Shown here: piece after piece, positions 35,635 through 44,504 of the stretch
Position numbering within the stretch: position 1 is the stretch's first letter
How the letters are laid out: every line of letters begins with the position of its first letter
From: Clostridia bacterium
Lineage (GTDB): Bacteria > Bacillota > Clostridia > TANB77 > CAG-465
Length of the DNA: 64,000 nt
Reading direction: 5' to 3'
Assembly (NCBI GenBank): GCA_029256705.1
Contig: JAQSXK010000006.1
Coordinates: 67,021-131,020, forward strand
Program-made: the position numbers and the translations under genes
Notes under the pieces: model-generated
Databases searched by the model: none
Seen by the model: only the letters and a program-made list of their open reading frames with translations
Told to the model about the DNA's origin: nothing

Positions 35635-37431
35635 GTGGAAAAAGAAGAAAAAGATAAAATAAAAAATGAAGAAAACATACTTAAAGATGACTTAAATATA
35701 TCTAATGATAATGAAAATACAAATTATGAAGATAAGTTGGTTGATGAAACACAGAGTGAGCCCAACGATTTAACCCAAATACAAGAAAATAATAATGGAA
35801 AAAAGCATAGACATTACCTTGCTATTAAAGAAAATGGTAAAAAAAGATTAAAATTAGTTTTAATTGTTCTTGGAATTTTAATAGTAAATATAATTATAAT
35901 TTTTGGTATTATATGTGCAATAAATAGGTTAAATAATAATGTGTATAAAAATACATATATCTTTGGTCAGGATATTTCAAATTATACTTCAGATCAAGTT
36001 GTTGCTTTATTAGAAGAAAAAGCGAAAAGTATAAAAGAAACTTTTAAAATTGACGTATACCAAGAAAATAAAGATATATATGATATAAAAGCTGAAGATA
36101 TTGACTTTAACATAGATATTGAAAAAACAGCAGATAATGTAATGTCTTTTGGTAGAGAAGATAATTTTTTAATTGATAATTTAAAGATATTAAAAGCTTT
36201 AATATTTAAAAAACAAATCATTCCAGAATACACTTATTCTGACGAAAAAGTAGATAGTGTAATAAAAAATATAGATTTAACAATTGAAAATAGATATTCT
36301 GATGACTCATACAATATAGATGAGGTAAAAAACATACTAACTATAACTAGGGGTAAAACAGGAAAGAGTTTAGATTTTTTACAAATAAAAAGTGATTTAA
36401 TTAATATGCTTGAAGGATTTAATTCTGTTAATTATAATATCAAAATTGTAAATAAAAAACCTGCAGAAATTAATATTGAAAAATTATATAGTGAAGTTAA
36501 AAGGCAACCTGAAGATGCATATATAAATACTAATGCAGCGCCACCTGAATTTGTTAATGAAAAAAATGGTTATGATTTAGATGTTACAAAGTTGAAAGAA
36601 GTTTTAAATAAACAAGAAAACAAATCTGAGGGGACTGCCATAGAATTTCCTTTAGTAATTGTAGAGCCAAAAGTTAAATTATCTGATATAACATATAATT
36701 TATATAATGATAAACTTGCGGGTTACACTACTTACTTTGATTCAACACAAAGTGCTAGGGCAAATAACCTAAGTGTTGCACTTAGATATTTAAATGGAAC
36801 TATTGTTATGCCTGGAAAAACATTTTCTTACTATGAAAGAATTGGCGAAACAACATATTCTAAAGGATATAAAGATGCGGCTACATTTAAAGCAGGAACT
36901 GTTGTATATGAAGTGGGTGGAGGTATATGTCAAACATCCTCAACATTATATAATGTTGCTCTTATGGCAAACTTGGAGATAGTCGAAAGGCATCAACATG
37001 GACTTCCGGTTGGTTACGTAGCACCAAGTAGAGACGCTACGGTATATGGTAATATATTAGATTTTAAATTCAAAAATACAAGAAATTACCCTGTAAAAAT
37101 TGTAACAACATTTAGTGAAAGTGGTAGTATGAATGTTAGTCTATATGGTACGAAAGAAAAACAAGAATACGAAGTAATTCTTTCTTCAAAAGTACTTTAT
37201 TATATACCTTTTACAACAAGGTATACATATGATCAATATGTAGATTATGGTATAACATCGGTGATATCAAAAGGTACAAATGGATATGCCTCGGAGGCAT
37301 ATATCACTAAAAAATTAAACGGAAAAGTAGTTAGTTCTTCAGTGCTATCTAAAGACGTATATAAAGCTCAACAAGCAGTTGTAAAGGTAGGTACTAAAGA
37401 ACCAGTGAAAGATAATGTGGATATATATTAA
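35635..37431 (+). CDS. VanW family wall-associated protein with G5-like tail
   Basis: 598 aa from GTG 35635, with GGAGGGA. It has an acidic cytoplasmic N-terminus (about 1-65), one membrane span (about 76-100), two PG-binding-4-type domains (about 115-330) and a VanW domain (about 375-510: VMPGKTFSYYERIGE, EVGGGICQTSSTLYN, NYPVKIVT). A C-terminal G5-like beta domain follows. Such proteins sit outside the membrane and bind peptidoglycan, and they are linked to glycopeptide response only by the name. No catalytic set is known. Confidence 0.87.
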   Translation: MEKEEKDKIKNEENILKDDLNISNDNENTNYEDKLVDETQSEPNDLTQIQENNNGKKHRHYLAIKENGKKRLKLVLIVLGILIVNIIIIFGIICAINRLNNNVYKNTYIFGQDISNYTSDQVVALLEEKAKSIKETFKIDVYQENKDIYDIKAEDIDFNIDIEKTADNVMSFGREDNFLIDNLKILKALIFKKQIIPEYTYSDEKVDSVIKNIDLTIENRYSDDSYNIDEVKNILTITRGKTGKSLDFLQIKSDLINMLEGFNSVNYNIKIVNKKPAEINIEKLYSEVKRQPEDAYINTNAAPPEFVNEKNGYDLDVTKLKEVLNKQENKSEGTAIEFPLVIVEPKVKLSDITYNLYNDKLAGYTTYFDSTQSARANNLSVALRYLNGTIVMPGKTFSYYERIGETTYSKGYKDAATFKAGTVVYEVGGGICQTSSTLYNVALMANLEIVERHQHGLPVGYVAPSRDATVYGNILDFKFKNTRNYPVKIVTTFSESGSMNVSLYGTKEKQEYEVILSSKVLYYIPFTTRYTYDQYVDYGITSVISKGTNGYASEAYITKKLNGKVVSSSVLSKDVYKAQQAVVKVGTKEPVKDNVDIY

Positions 37432-37474
37432 ATAAGTCAAATACTACATTTTTATGTAAATTTGAAATAATATA

Positions 37475-37503
37475 TTGCATTTTATATAAATATATAGTAT
37501 AAT
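37475..37503 (+). promoter_or_regulatory. promoter of the 37546 gene
   Basis: TTGCAT (37475-37480), 17-base spacer, perfect TATAAT (37498-37503). Confidence 0.75.
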
Positions 37504-37545
37504 TTATAATATGATAAGTGTGAACTTAGAGAGAGAGGTAGCTTT

Positions 37546-38073
37546 ATGGAACCTTTAATACAGATGAATAAATTTGAAATAATTGATATGCCTGGTATGA
37601 ATACTATAGGATTTGTTGTTGAAAAAAACGAAGATGAATATAGAAAAGGCAATGCTTTTTTATCTCTTCAAAAAATAGATCCAATTGATAGCGAGCAAGA
37701 TGGAAAGTTCAAAAAGACATTTAACGTTATTTGTGGTGGTGAAGAAAAACAATTAATAGTTTTACTTACACTAACAAAATCTAAAGCAATATTAAGTACT
37801 GGCGAATTAACTGGTGATGGATTCAAAGCAACTGAATCTAATGTGCCACTTAGCTATGGAACAATATTTAATCAAGAAGGTATTGAATATAAGGAAGTTG
37901 AATATAATCCAGATATGAAAAGGCATTTTTCAATCATAGATACACAAACTGGTGAAGAAGTTCAACCATCAATATTTATGGATCCAATTTCAAATACTAT
38001 AAAAGGCAGTTGTAAAATTTTGCCTCATAGGGCTTATATTGTATTGGAATTAAAGTATACAGTAACCGATTAA
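37546..38073 (+). CDS. conserved-looking protein of unknown function
   Basis: 175 aa, soluble, without signal peptide or membrane span, with AGAGAGGTAG before ATG 37546. It is mostly predicted beta strands with GYGTIF-like turns (SYGTIFNQEGIEYKEVEY) and a C-terminus ILPHRAYIVLELKYTV. I do not recognise it. It has its own consensus promoter and precedes a 63-aa gene and the VirD4-like gene, so the three may form a unit. Confidence 0.6.
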   Translation: MEPLIQMNKFEIIDMPGMNTIGFVVEKNEDEYRKGNAFLSLQKIDPIDSEQDGKFKKTFNVICGGEEKQLIVLLTLTKSKAILSTGELTGDGFKATESNVPLSYGTIFNQEGIEYKEVEYNPDMKRHFSIIDTQTGEEVQPSIFMDPISNTIKGSCKILPHRAYIVLELKYTVTD

Positions 38074-38141
38074 AAAATATCATATGTAGTTTATATGTAG
38101 TAATATATGTAGTTTAAAAGTAGTAAAAAGGGGGTATTCAA

Positions 38142-38333
38142 ATGGATATAAGAGTAGAACTTAGTGCAATGGTGTCAAATGAATTATCAGGATTAAATTT
38201 AGGAGATAAAACTCTTACGTCGAAGTCTTTATATGTTGGAAAAACTCAATTACCAGAATTGCCTAATAAATTAAATGAAACTCAAGAAATCAAAGAAACT
38301 AAAAAAGACGGATATGACGATAATATAATATAG
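38142..38333 (+). CDS. small protein of unknown function
   Basis: 63 aa with a strong site (AAAAAGGGGG) before ATG 38142. Hydrophilic with no motif I recognise; the tail is Lys/Glu/Asp-rich (ETKKDGYDDNII). Codon use is like the neighbours. It lies 47 bp before the VirD4-like gene, where conjugative elements often carry a small accessory protein (PcfB), but there is no visible similarity to PcfB. Confidence 0.55.
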   Translation: MDIRVELSAMVSNELSGLNLGDKTLTSKSLYVGKTQLPELPNKLNETQEIKETKKDGYDDNII

Positions 38334-38380
38334 TTAACTTATATTAATTATAAAAAATACAAATGAAATGAGGTAATCTT

Positions 38381-40360
38381 ATGATTAATAGCCTTAAAGT
38401 TAGAAAAAAAGAAATTATAACGTTTTTTATCATCTACTTACTTATAGATATATTTGTGGTAGGTGCTTTTTTCGTATCTGGACTAGGAATAGATAAGAAT
38501 GTAACTGGTTTTTCCAAAATATCTATTATAATGAATGGATTTATACCTAATTTAACAAATCCATTGGGAACTTTGGGAAAAATAGTAACATCAGGAGCTG
38601 CCTTTTCTGAATTTTTAAATTCATCATTATGGCTGTTAGGAATATTTGTTGTATTATACATATATTACATAATAAAAAATGGTAAAAAATACGAGTATGA
38701 AGGAACAGAAAATGGTTCGAGTGATTGGAGCAAAGGCGGAGAAGAATTTAATAAACTTTCAGATGGAAGTGAGATATTAAATAAAAAAAATGGATTTATA
38801 TTAAGTAGATATCATTATTTAGGAACTGATACCAGAAAAGTAAAAGTAAATAAAAACATATTAGTTTTTGGTGGATCTGGTACTGGTAAGTCTGCTTGTT
38901 TTGTAAAACCTAATATTCTTCAAAGATTAGGTTCTTATGTAATAACAGATCCAAAGGGTGAATTATATAGAGAAACATCAAATTTTTTAAAAGCTAGTGG
39001 CTATAAAGTAAAAGTCTTAAACTTAGTAGATCCAGATTATAGTGATAGATATAACCCTCTAGCTCATATCAAGGACCATGCAGATGTTGATATCATAGCG
39101 CATACAATAGTTATGGGTGGAGAAGGCGATGGTGGTGGTAAATCTGCAGATCCATTCTGGGATAATACTGCTAAAATGTTACTTAAAGCTTGTATTTATT
39201 ATGTTATATCAGTATTGCCAACTGAAAAACAAAATTTATCTAGTTGCTTAAATATTGTAAGAGCTGGAGGTAGCGATGAAACGGTATTTGACAAATTATT
39301 CATTGATGAATTAAAACCAGAGCATCCTGGTAGAAAAGAATATGAAGGTATACGTGTTGGTGCGGATAAAACGAAACAAAGTATAGCAATATCATTAGTA
39401 TCTAAGCTTACTCATTTTGATACTCCAAATATGATGAAAATAACAACATCAAATGATATAGATTTCGAAGATTTAGGAAAAGAACTAACTGCAATATATG
39501 TTATATCTCCAGATAGTCATAGTACATACAATTATATATTGACAATATTTTATGGTCAATTATTACAAAGGTTATATGCGCTAGCAGATAGAAATGGTGG
39601 TAAATTAAATCAACAAGTATATTTATTATTAGATGAGTTTGCTAATATTGGTAAGATACCAGACTTTAATCAAAAATTAAGTACTAGTAGAAGTAGAGGA
39701 ATCAGCATGTCAATAATCGTACAGAGTTTGGACCAATTGGTAGATTTGTACAAAGATTTACATGAAAATATAATAGCTAACTGTGATACGCAATTATTTT
39801 TAGGAAGTCAATCAATTAAAACTTGTGAATATTTTTCTAAAAGCTTAGGGCAGAAAACAATAAAGTTTTCTAGTAGATCAGTTAGTAAAGATAAAAACGA
39901 ATGGAATAAGCAGGGTGTAAGTATTAGCGATCAAAGACAAGCAAGAGACCTTATGACTGTTGATGAACTTAAGAGATTACCTTTTGATGATGAAATAATA
40001 ATAATTAGAGGAATCAAACCTATAAAAACTAAAAAAGCTTGGTATTTTAAATACCATACACAAAAAGATATTGCAAAGCAAACTGAAATTAAAGATATAA
40101 CTGAAATGATAAAACCTGAAGAGGTTGAAGTATCTACGATGGATGTTGTTAATCATTTAGAACAAAGAGTAAAAAAAGCAAAAGAAATTGTTGAAATACA
40201 AGATTCAAGCATTATAAATCATAATTCAGATATTCAAGATAATAATACAGAAGTTATAGATAAAAGAGAGCCTTTGGATAATCAAGAAGAAACATATGAT
40301 TTGCAAAAACAGCTTGAAGCAAAATTTGATGAATTATTTGGCGAAACAAATAAACATTAA
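38381..40360 (+). CDS. VirD4/TraG-type coupling ATPase
   Basis: 659 aa. Two N-terminal membrane segments (about 12-33 and 83-98), then the ATPase: Walker A GGSGTGKSACFVKPN (164-178), TDPKGELYRET, and Walker B YLLLDEFANIGKIPDF (about 415-430). Also SRSRGISMSIIVQSLDQL and NCDTQLFLGSQ. These match clostridial VirD4-like coupling proteins, which feed DNA or effector proteins into a type IV secretion channel. No relaxase, VirB4, VirB6 or other channel gene lies within the window. It may be a leftover of a lost conjugative element or a coupling protein recruited for another role. Confidence 0.88.
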   Translation: MINSLKVRKKEIITFFIIYLLIDIFVVGAFFVSGLGIDKNVTGFSKISIIMNGFIPNLTNPLGTLGKIVTSGAAFSEFLNSSLWLLGIFVVLYIYYIIKNGKKYEYEGTENGSSDWSKGGEEFNKLSDGSEILNKKNGFILSRYHYLGTDTRKVKVNKNILVFGGSGTGKSACFVKPNILQRLGSYVITDPKGELYRETSNFLKASGYKVKVLNLVDPDYSDRYNPLAHIKDHADVDIIAHTIVMGGEGDGGGKSADPFWDNTAKMLLKACIYYVISVLPTEKQNLSSCLNIVRAGGSDETVFDKLFIDELKPEHPGRKEYEGIRVGADKTKQSIAISLVSKLTHFDTPNMMKITTSNDIDFEDLGKELTAIYVISPDSHSTYNYILTIFYGQLLQRLYALADRNGGKLNQQVYLLLDEFANIGKIPDFNQKLSTSRSRGISMSIIVQSLDQLVDLYKDLHENIIANCDTQLFLGSQSIKTCEYFSKSLGQKTIKFSSRSVSKDKNEWNKQGVSISDQRQARDLMTVDELKRLPFDDEIIIIRGIKPIKTKKAWYFKYHTQKDIAKQTEIKDITEMIKPEEVEVSTMDVVNHLEQRVKKAKEIVEIQDSSIINHNSDIQDNNTEVIDKREPLDNQEETYDLQKQLEAKFDELFGETNKH

Positions 40361-40416
40361 TTCATTCTTGTTGAAAAAATATTTTAATAAAAATGTAACA
40401 AAATAATTAAAAACAC

Positions 40417-40444
40417 TTGTATTTATTATTATTTGTGATATAAT
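40417..40444 (+). promoter_or_regulatory. promoter of the zinc-ribbon gene
   Basis: TTGTAT (40417-40422), 16-base spacer, TATAAT (40439-40444). The start codon is 104 bases downstream, leaving a long leader. Confidence 0.65.
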
Positions 40445-40452
40445 ATATATAA

Positions 40453-40524
40453 TTGATTAGAGTAAAAATATTATCCTTTAAGAAATGAATTTTTAAAGTT
40501 AAGTTTTTTAAATTTACTAATCAA
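40453..40524 (+). promoter_or_regulatory. hairpin-bearing leader of the zinc-ribbon gene
   Basis: TTGATTA (40453-40459) and GTAAA (40462-40466) pair with TTTAC (40513-40517) and TAATCAA (40518-40524), with a two-base bulge. The stem encloses a ~46-base AT-rich loop. It ends a few bases before the strong site AAAGGAGG, so it may affect translation or mRNA stability. Confidence 0.5.
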
Positions 40525-40547
40525 AAATCTTAAAGGAGGTATAACCA

Positions 40548-40709
40548 ATGCAAGATAAAACTATAACATGTAAAGATTGTGGAGCTGAATTCGTATTTAC
40601 AGTAGCTGAACAAGAATTTTACAAAGAAAAAGGTTTTGAAAATGACCCAGTTAGATGTAAAGAATGCAGAAATGCAAAAAAATCAAGAAATAATCAAAGA
40701 AAATATTAA
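40548..40709 (+). CDS. small zinc-ribbon protein
   Basis: 53 aa (too short for most gene finders). Two CxxC knuckles: CKDCG at residues 8-12 and CKEC at about 37-40, with FVFTVAEQEFYKEKGF between. This is the layout of the probable zinc-ribbon family found in single-domain Clostridia proteins. The tail is basic (KKSRNNQRKY), which suits nucleic-acid binding. Strong site TAAAGGAGGT. A terminator follows, so it is monocistronic. Confidence 0.88.
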   Translation: MQDKTITCKDCGAEFVFTVAEQEFYKEKGFENDPVRCKECRNAKKSRNNQRKY

Positions 40710-40714
40710 TCTTG

Positions 40715-40748
40715 AAAAAGTGATAGTGTAAACTATCACTTTTTATTT
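40715..40748 (+). terminator. terminator after the zinc-ribbon gene
   Basis: AAAAAGTGATAGT (40715-40727), GTAA loop, ACTATCACTTTTT (40732-40744). Confidence 0.9.
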
Positions 40749-40750
40749 TT

Positions 40751-40790
40751 TAAGCAAATACGAGTAATTAGCGTATTTGCTTACTTTATT
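40751..40790. terminator. second hairpin downstream of the zinc-ribbon gene
   Basis: TAAGCAAATACG (40751-40762) pairs perfectly with CGTATTTGCTTA (40772-40783) around a 9-base loop and is followed by CTTTATT. It may act as a back-up terminator before secD. Confidence 0.6.
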
Positions 40791-40810
40791 GCTAAAATAT
40801 TACAAAAATC

Positions 40811-40839
40811 TTGACTATTTTAAAATTAAATAGTATAAT
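40811..40839 (+). promoter_or_regulatory. secDF promoter
   Basis: TTGACT (40811-40816), 17-base spacer, TATAAT (40834-40839), 29 bases upstream of the secD start. Confidence 0.8.
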
Positions 40840-40867
40840 ACTATTTGTAAGAAATGGAGTGATTGTT

Positions 40868-42169
40868 TTGAAAGGAAAGAACATTATAACTGCAATAGTA
40901 ATTGTAATTGTAATTTTAGTTTTCGCATATTTAAGTGTATTTGGATTAACAATTAATGATAAAGTATATATTCCAAGCGCTAAAAATATTAAGACAGGTT
41001 TAGATATAAGTGGAGGTATTTCAATCACATATCAAGCTGTAAACGAAGATAGTGTAATAACAGCAGAAGATTTGAAGACTTCTGAAGCTGTTATACGTGC
41101 TAGACTTGAAAAAATAAACATATATGATTTTTTTGTAAGAACAGATGATAGTACAAAACAAATATATGTGGAGATACCCGCTAATGTAAAGGATAAATCA
41201 GTGGATCCTTTAGAAGCTGTTAAAGGCTTAGATAAAACAGCTAAAATTGAATTTAAAGATCCAGATGGGAATGTATTATTAGCTGGTTCAGATATAAAGG
41301 GTGCTAAATATAGCGAGCAACCAACAAATTCATCAGGTTCAACGTTAGCAACAGATCCACATGTAGTTCTTGAATTTAGTGAAGAGGGTACTAAAAAATT
41401 TGCAGCAGCAACTGAAAAATTAGTAGGTAAAACTTTGGCAATAAGTCTTGATGGAAATGTTATAACAGAGCCAACTGTAAATACTAAAATAGATTCAAAT
41501 ACTGCAATAATAACAATGGGCAGTGGAACATATTCAGAAAAGAAAGCTGAAGCTCAAGAGTATGCAATGTTAATCGATTCTGGTGTATTACCTTTTACTT
41601 TAAAAGTAATAAATAAAGAATATGTTGGACCATATATAGGACAACAAGCTTTAGAAATAAGTGTAAAAGCGGGTATTGTTAGTTTTGTATTAGTAGCATT
41701 ATTTATGATATTTGCATATAGACTACCAGGTTTAGTATCAGTAATAGCTTTAATTTGTTACACAGCAATTATGTTATATATAATGGTAGTAACAAATATA
41801 AGTATAACTTTAGCTGGTATAGCTGGTACAATACTTTCAGTAGGTATGGCTGTTGATGCTAATGTTATAATATTTGAGAGACTGAAAGAAGAACTTAAAT
41901 TAAATATTGGATATAAGAAAGCATTTGAAAAAAGTTTCAAAAATGCTATGTCAGCAATAGTAGATGGTAATATAACAACAATAGTAATAGGATTGCTATT
42001 ATACATATTTGGGATAGGACCTATAAAAGGTTTTGGAATAGTACTTGCAATAGGTGTATTAGTAAGTATGTTTACAGCTATTGTTGTAACAAAAGTTATT
42101 TTAAAACAAGTGTTACCATTATATGATAAGTGTCCTTTCTTATTTGGAATAAAAAAGGAGGCAAAGTAG
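40868..42169 (+). CDS. secD: protein-export membrane protein SecD
   Basis: 433 aa from TTG 40868, chosen by GGAG at 40856. The upstream frame contains the promoter and cannot be translated. TM1 is at about 8-27. The periplasmic-type P1 region follows (GLDISGGISITYQAV, the SecD D-x-x-G-G motif). A C-terminal bundle of five membrane helices carries the signature GMAVDANVIIFERLKEEL. It works with SecF, using the proton gradient to pull translocated proteins across the membrane. It is one base away from secF. Confidence 0.95.
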   Translation: MKGKNIITAIVIVIVILVFAYLSVFGLTINDKVYIPSAKNIKTGLDISGGISITYQAVNEDSVITAEDLKTSEAVIRARLEKINIYDFFVRTDDSTKQIYVEIPANVKDKSVDPLEAVKGLDKTAKIEFKDPDGNVLLAGSDIKGAKYSEQPTNSSGSTLATDPHVVLEFSEEGTKKFAAATEKLVGKTLAISLDGNVITEPTVNTKIDSNTAIITMGSGTYSEKKAEAQEYAMLIDSGVLPFTLKVINKEYVGPYIGQQALEISVKAGIVSFVLVALFMIFAYRLPGLVSVIALICYTAIMLYIMVVTNISITLAGIAGTILSVGMAVDANVIIFERLKEELKLNIGYKKAFEKSFKNAMSAIVDGNITTIVIGLLLYIFGIGPIKGFGIVLAIGVLVSMFTAIVVTKVILKQVLPLYDKCPFLFGIKKEAK

Positions 42170-42170
42170 T

Positions 42171-43070
42171 ATGAACTTTTTAAAATATAGATATTTTTGG
42201 ATAGCAATATCACTTATTGTAATTATATCAGGTGTTGGTTATGGACTTGTTACTGGATTTAAATTTGATATAGATTTTATGGGTGGTACAAAAATACAAG
42301 CAGACTTAAAAGCTGAATTTGATAATAACGAAATAGAAAATATAGTTAATGATATTATAGGTACAAAACCTTTAGTACAAAAAATGTCAAGTGGTCAATC
42401 CTCAGTTTCTATTACTACTGATGTAATTTCTGAAGAACAATCTACAAAGATTGTAGAAAGTTTAAAAGAAAAATTTCCTAATATGGATGAGCCAACAACA
42501 AAAAATATACAACCATCTTTTGGTAAGAATTTAATTGATTCATCAATACTTGCAATAATAGTTTCAATGGTATTTATACTACTATATGTAGCAATTAGAT
42601 TTAGAACTTTAGGTTTTGTAGCAGCACTAACTGCTTTAGCAGCATTAGCACATGACGTTCTTGTAATAATTGCATTCTATGGAATTTTCAAATTACCTAT
42701 AAATTCTACATTTGTAGCTGTGCTACTTACTATAATTGGTTACTCTATAAACGATACAATAATAGTTTATGATAGAATAAGAGAAAATAAAAGAAAGATT
42801 ACTAAATCTACAGATTTAGCAGATACAATTAATACTAGTTTAAATCAAACAATGACAAGAACAATAAATACATCACTTACAGTTTTAGTATCAATAGTGG
42901 TAGTATTAATATATGCACAAGTATATGATCAACAAGTATTAAAAGAGTTTGCTCTTCCACTTACAATAGGACTAGTTGCTGGATCATACTCATCAATATT
43001 TATTGCATCATCACTTTGGTATATGTTTGATGGTATCAAATTAAAGAAGAGTAAAGCTAAAGCAAAATAA
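42171..43070 (+). CDS. secF: protein-export membrane protein SecF
   Basis: 299 aa. The N-terminus FKFDIDFMGGTKIQ is the SecF motif, and the C-terminal TM bundle holds GYSINDTIIVYDRIRENKRK. SecD and SecF are separate here, unlike the fused SecDF of Bacillus. The ribosome binding site AAAGGAGG lies within the 3' end of secD. Confidence 0.95.
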   Translation: MNFLKYRYFWIAISLIVIISGVGYGLVTGFKFDIDFMGGTKIQADLKAEFDNNEIENIVNDIIGTKPLVQKMSSGQSSVSITTDVISEEQSTKIVESLKEKFPNMDEPTTKNIQPSFGKNLIDSSILAIIVSMVFILLYVAIRFRTLGFVAALTALAALAHDVLVIIAFYGIFKLPINSTFVAVLLTIIGYSINDTIIVYDRIRENKRKITKSTDLADTINTSLNQTMTRTINTSLTVLVSIVVVLIYAQVYDQQVLKEFALPLTIGLVAGSYSSIFIASSLWYMFDGIKLKKSKAKAK

Positions 43071-43097
43071 AAATATGATTAAGAATAAAAAATTCGA

Positions 43098-43131
43098 TTA
43101 GGAAGTATAAATAAACTTCCTAATTTTTTTT
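43098..43131 (+). terminator. terminator after secF
   Basis: TTAGGAAGT (43098-43106), 8-base loop, ACTTCCTAA (43115-43123), then a run of 8 T. Confidence 0.92.
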
Positions 43132-43151
43132 ATTAAATTTCGTAAATAATA

Positions 43152-43179
43152 TTGACATTTTAGAAAATAATGATATAAT
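43152..43179 (+). promoter_or_regulatory. tRNA-Leu promoter
   Basis: TTGACA (43152-43157), 16-base spacer, TATAAT (43174-43179), 12 bases before the mature tRNA. Confidence 0.85.
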
Positions 43180-43191
43180 ATATATGTCGAT

Positions 43192-43280
43192 GGGATTGTG
43201 GCGGAACTGGCAGACGCACAGGACTTAAAATCCTGCGGGTGTTAAAACCCGTATCGGTTCGATTCCGATCATTCCCACCA
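43192..43280 (+). tRNA. tRNA-Leu (anticodon UAA)
   Basis: 89 bases including an encoded CCA. The anticodon stem CAGGA/TCCTG holds the loop CTTAAAA, giving UAA. The long variable arm CGGGT..ACCCG and the T arm TCGG-TTCGATT-CCGA identify a leucine tRNA. The acceptor stem GGGATTG/CATTCCC has one T-T mismatch. Its 3' half is the integration target of the elements downstream. Confidence 0.95.
43224..43280 (+). repeat. attachment-site copy 1 (3' half of tRNA-Leu)
   Basis: Reference copy of the direct repeat that recurs at 49003 and 50243. It runs from the anticodon loop (CTTAAAATCCTGCGGG) to the CCA end. Confidence 0.8.
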
Positions 43281-43287
43281 GTAAAAT

Positions 43288-43327
43288 AAAGCAGTTACAG
43301 GAATTTCCTTGTAACTGCTTTTCTTTA
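43288..43327 (+). terminator. terminator after tRNA-Leu
   Basis: AAAGCAGTTACA (43288-43299) pairs with TGTAACTGCTTT (43310-43321), followed by T-rich sequence. Related hairpins of different sequence follow the other two copies. Confidence 0.88.
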
Positions 43328-43340
43328 TTTTTATATAGAT

Positions 43341-43358
43341 TTCTAACATTTTTCTAAC
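43341..43358. repeat. candidate integrase arm-binding repeat, left end
   Basis: TTCTAACATTTTTCTAAC, two TTCTAAC units spaced by 4 bases. It matches TTCTAACAATTTTCTAAC at 48867-48884 near the right end. Confidence 0.5.
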
Positions 43359-43447
43359 TTTGTAATTGAAATCTAATAATACAGTAAAGTAATTATTCAA
43401 ATTTACTAATAAAATTATGCTTATTTTTCAATAATTTGTAAATTAAT

Positions 43448-43476
43448 TTGTAATTGTTTTTGCGATGTAGTATAAT
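43448..43476 (+). promoter_or_regulatory. promoter of the island cassette
   Basis: TTGTAA (43448-43453), 17-base spacer, TATAAT (43471-43476). The first gene starts 119 bases downstream. The rest of 43281-43594 has no other visible feature apart from the tRNA terminator and the arm repeat. Confidence 0.65.
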
Positions 43477-43594
43477 TTATATTAGTATTGAAATAGTATG
43501 AATATAGTGATTTTTAAAATTTAATTGTAAATTTTAAAGCAGAAAATATTTTTATGAATAATATATATTATTATATTTTGAAAGGGGAAATAAT

Positions 43595-44353
43595 ATGAAA
43601 TATAAAAAAAATTTTTTAAAGAAGGTTGTATTTAGAATTGATTTTATTAAAGAAATGAATGAAATTGATGATGAAATTATAGATCCATCAAAATTGGAGA
43701 AAATAACAAAAAACTTTCCTATTTTTGAACCTACAAATAACATTGGAACTAACATTACTGTTAATTTTCAAAAGAGTGATGTAAATAAAGAAGAAATAAA
43801 AGAAAAACATTATATTTTTTATAAATTGGATAGAAAATCAAAGTTAATAATTAGGAATAAATCTATTGTATATGAAACCAATAATTATATTAATTTTAAT
43901 GATTTAAAAGAAAACATTGAATTTATAACGAATATTTTTAGCTTTTCTGAAAAATCAATAGTTGGAAGAATAGGATTGAGATATATTAATTTATTTCAAA
44001 ATGAATCTATTAATACTATAGATTGGAATAAATATATAAATCCAGAGTTGTTAACATCAATAAATAAAGATTATGGAGGCGGAAAAATATCCCAAGGTAT
44101 TACAAGTCTTGACATTAAATACGATGAATATTATTTAAAAAAACAATATGGAATCTATAATCAATTTTTTCCAAATGATAATCTCAAAGATGCATTTATT
44201 ATAGATTTAGATATATATAAGTTTGAAATTGAAAGTCTGAATAGAGTTATACAAATATTAGAAGATTGGAATTTTAAGTTAGAAAGCATTTTTGAAGATT
44301 CAATAACAGGCGAAATGAGGGAAGTTTTAAATGGAACTAGAAATGAATTATGA
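43595..44353 (+). CDS. TIGR04255-like protein, first gene of the island cassette
   Basis: 252 aa, with AAAGGGG before ATG 43595. N-terminal MKYKKNFLKKVVFRIDF and central VGRIGLRYINLF resemble the TIGR04255 family of sporadically distributed, island-borne proteins of unknown function. No catalytic motif or membrane span is visible. It overlaps the next gene by 23 bases, in another frame, so the two are probably coupled in translation. Family similarity is from memory and should be checked by profile search. Confidence 0.6.
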   Translation: MKYKKNFLKKVVFRIDFIKEMNEIDDEIIDPSKLEKITKNFPIFEPTNNIGTNITVNFQKSDVNKEEIKEKHYIFYKLDRKSKLIIRNKSIVYETNNYINFNDLKENIEFITNIFSFSEKSIVGRIGLRYINLFQNESINTIDWNKYINPELLTSINKDYGGGKISQGITSLDIKYDEYYLKKQYGIYNQFFPNDNLKDAFIIDLDIYKFEIESLNRVIQILEDWNFKLESIFEDSITGEMREVLNGTRNEL

Positions 44354-44504
44354 TTTAGGTGAAAGATATGATGTTTTGGATTCTAAAATTGGAGTTGTTA
44401 GTGATTTAGAAAATTCGGAAGATTCAATATGCAAATACGATATCTCCAAACCAATTAGAAATGTAATAAGAGGAAGGGAATATAGTGGAAAAAAAGAAAT
44501 TTGA
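44331..44504 (+). CDS. 57-aa protein, second gene of the island cassette
   Basis: Starts MELEMNYDLGERYDVLDSKI at ATG 44331 and ends KYDISKPIRNVIRGREYSGKKEI (given here only in part) at TGA 44502-44504. The site GAGGGAAG lies seven bases before the start. It overlaps both flanking genes (23 and 20 bases), a strong sign of a real, coupled gene. No known motif; the N-terminal half is acidic and the C-terminal half basic. Confidence 0.65.
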   Translation: MELEMNYDLGERYDVLDSKIGVVSDLENSEDSICKYDISKPIRNVIRGREYSGKKEI

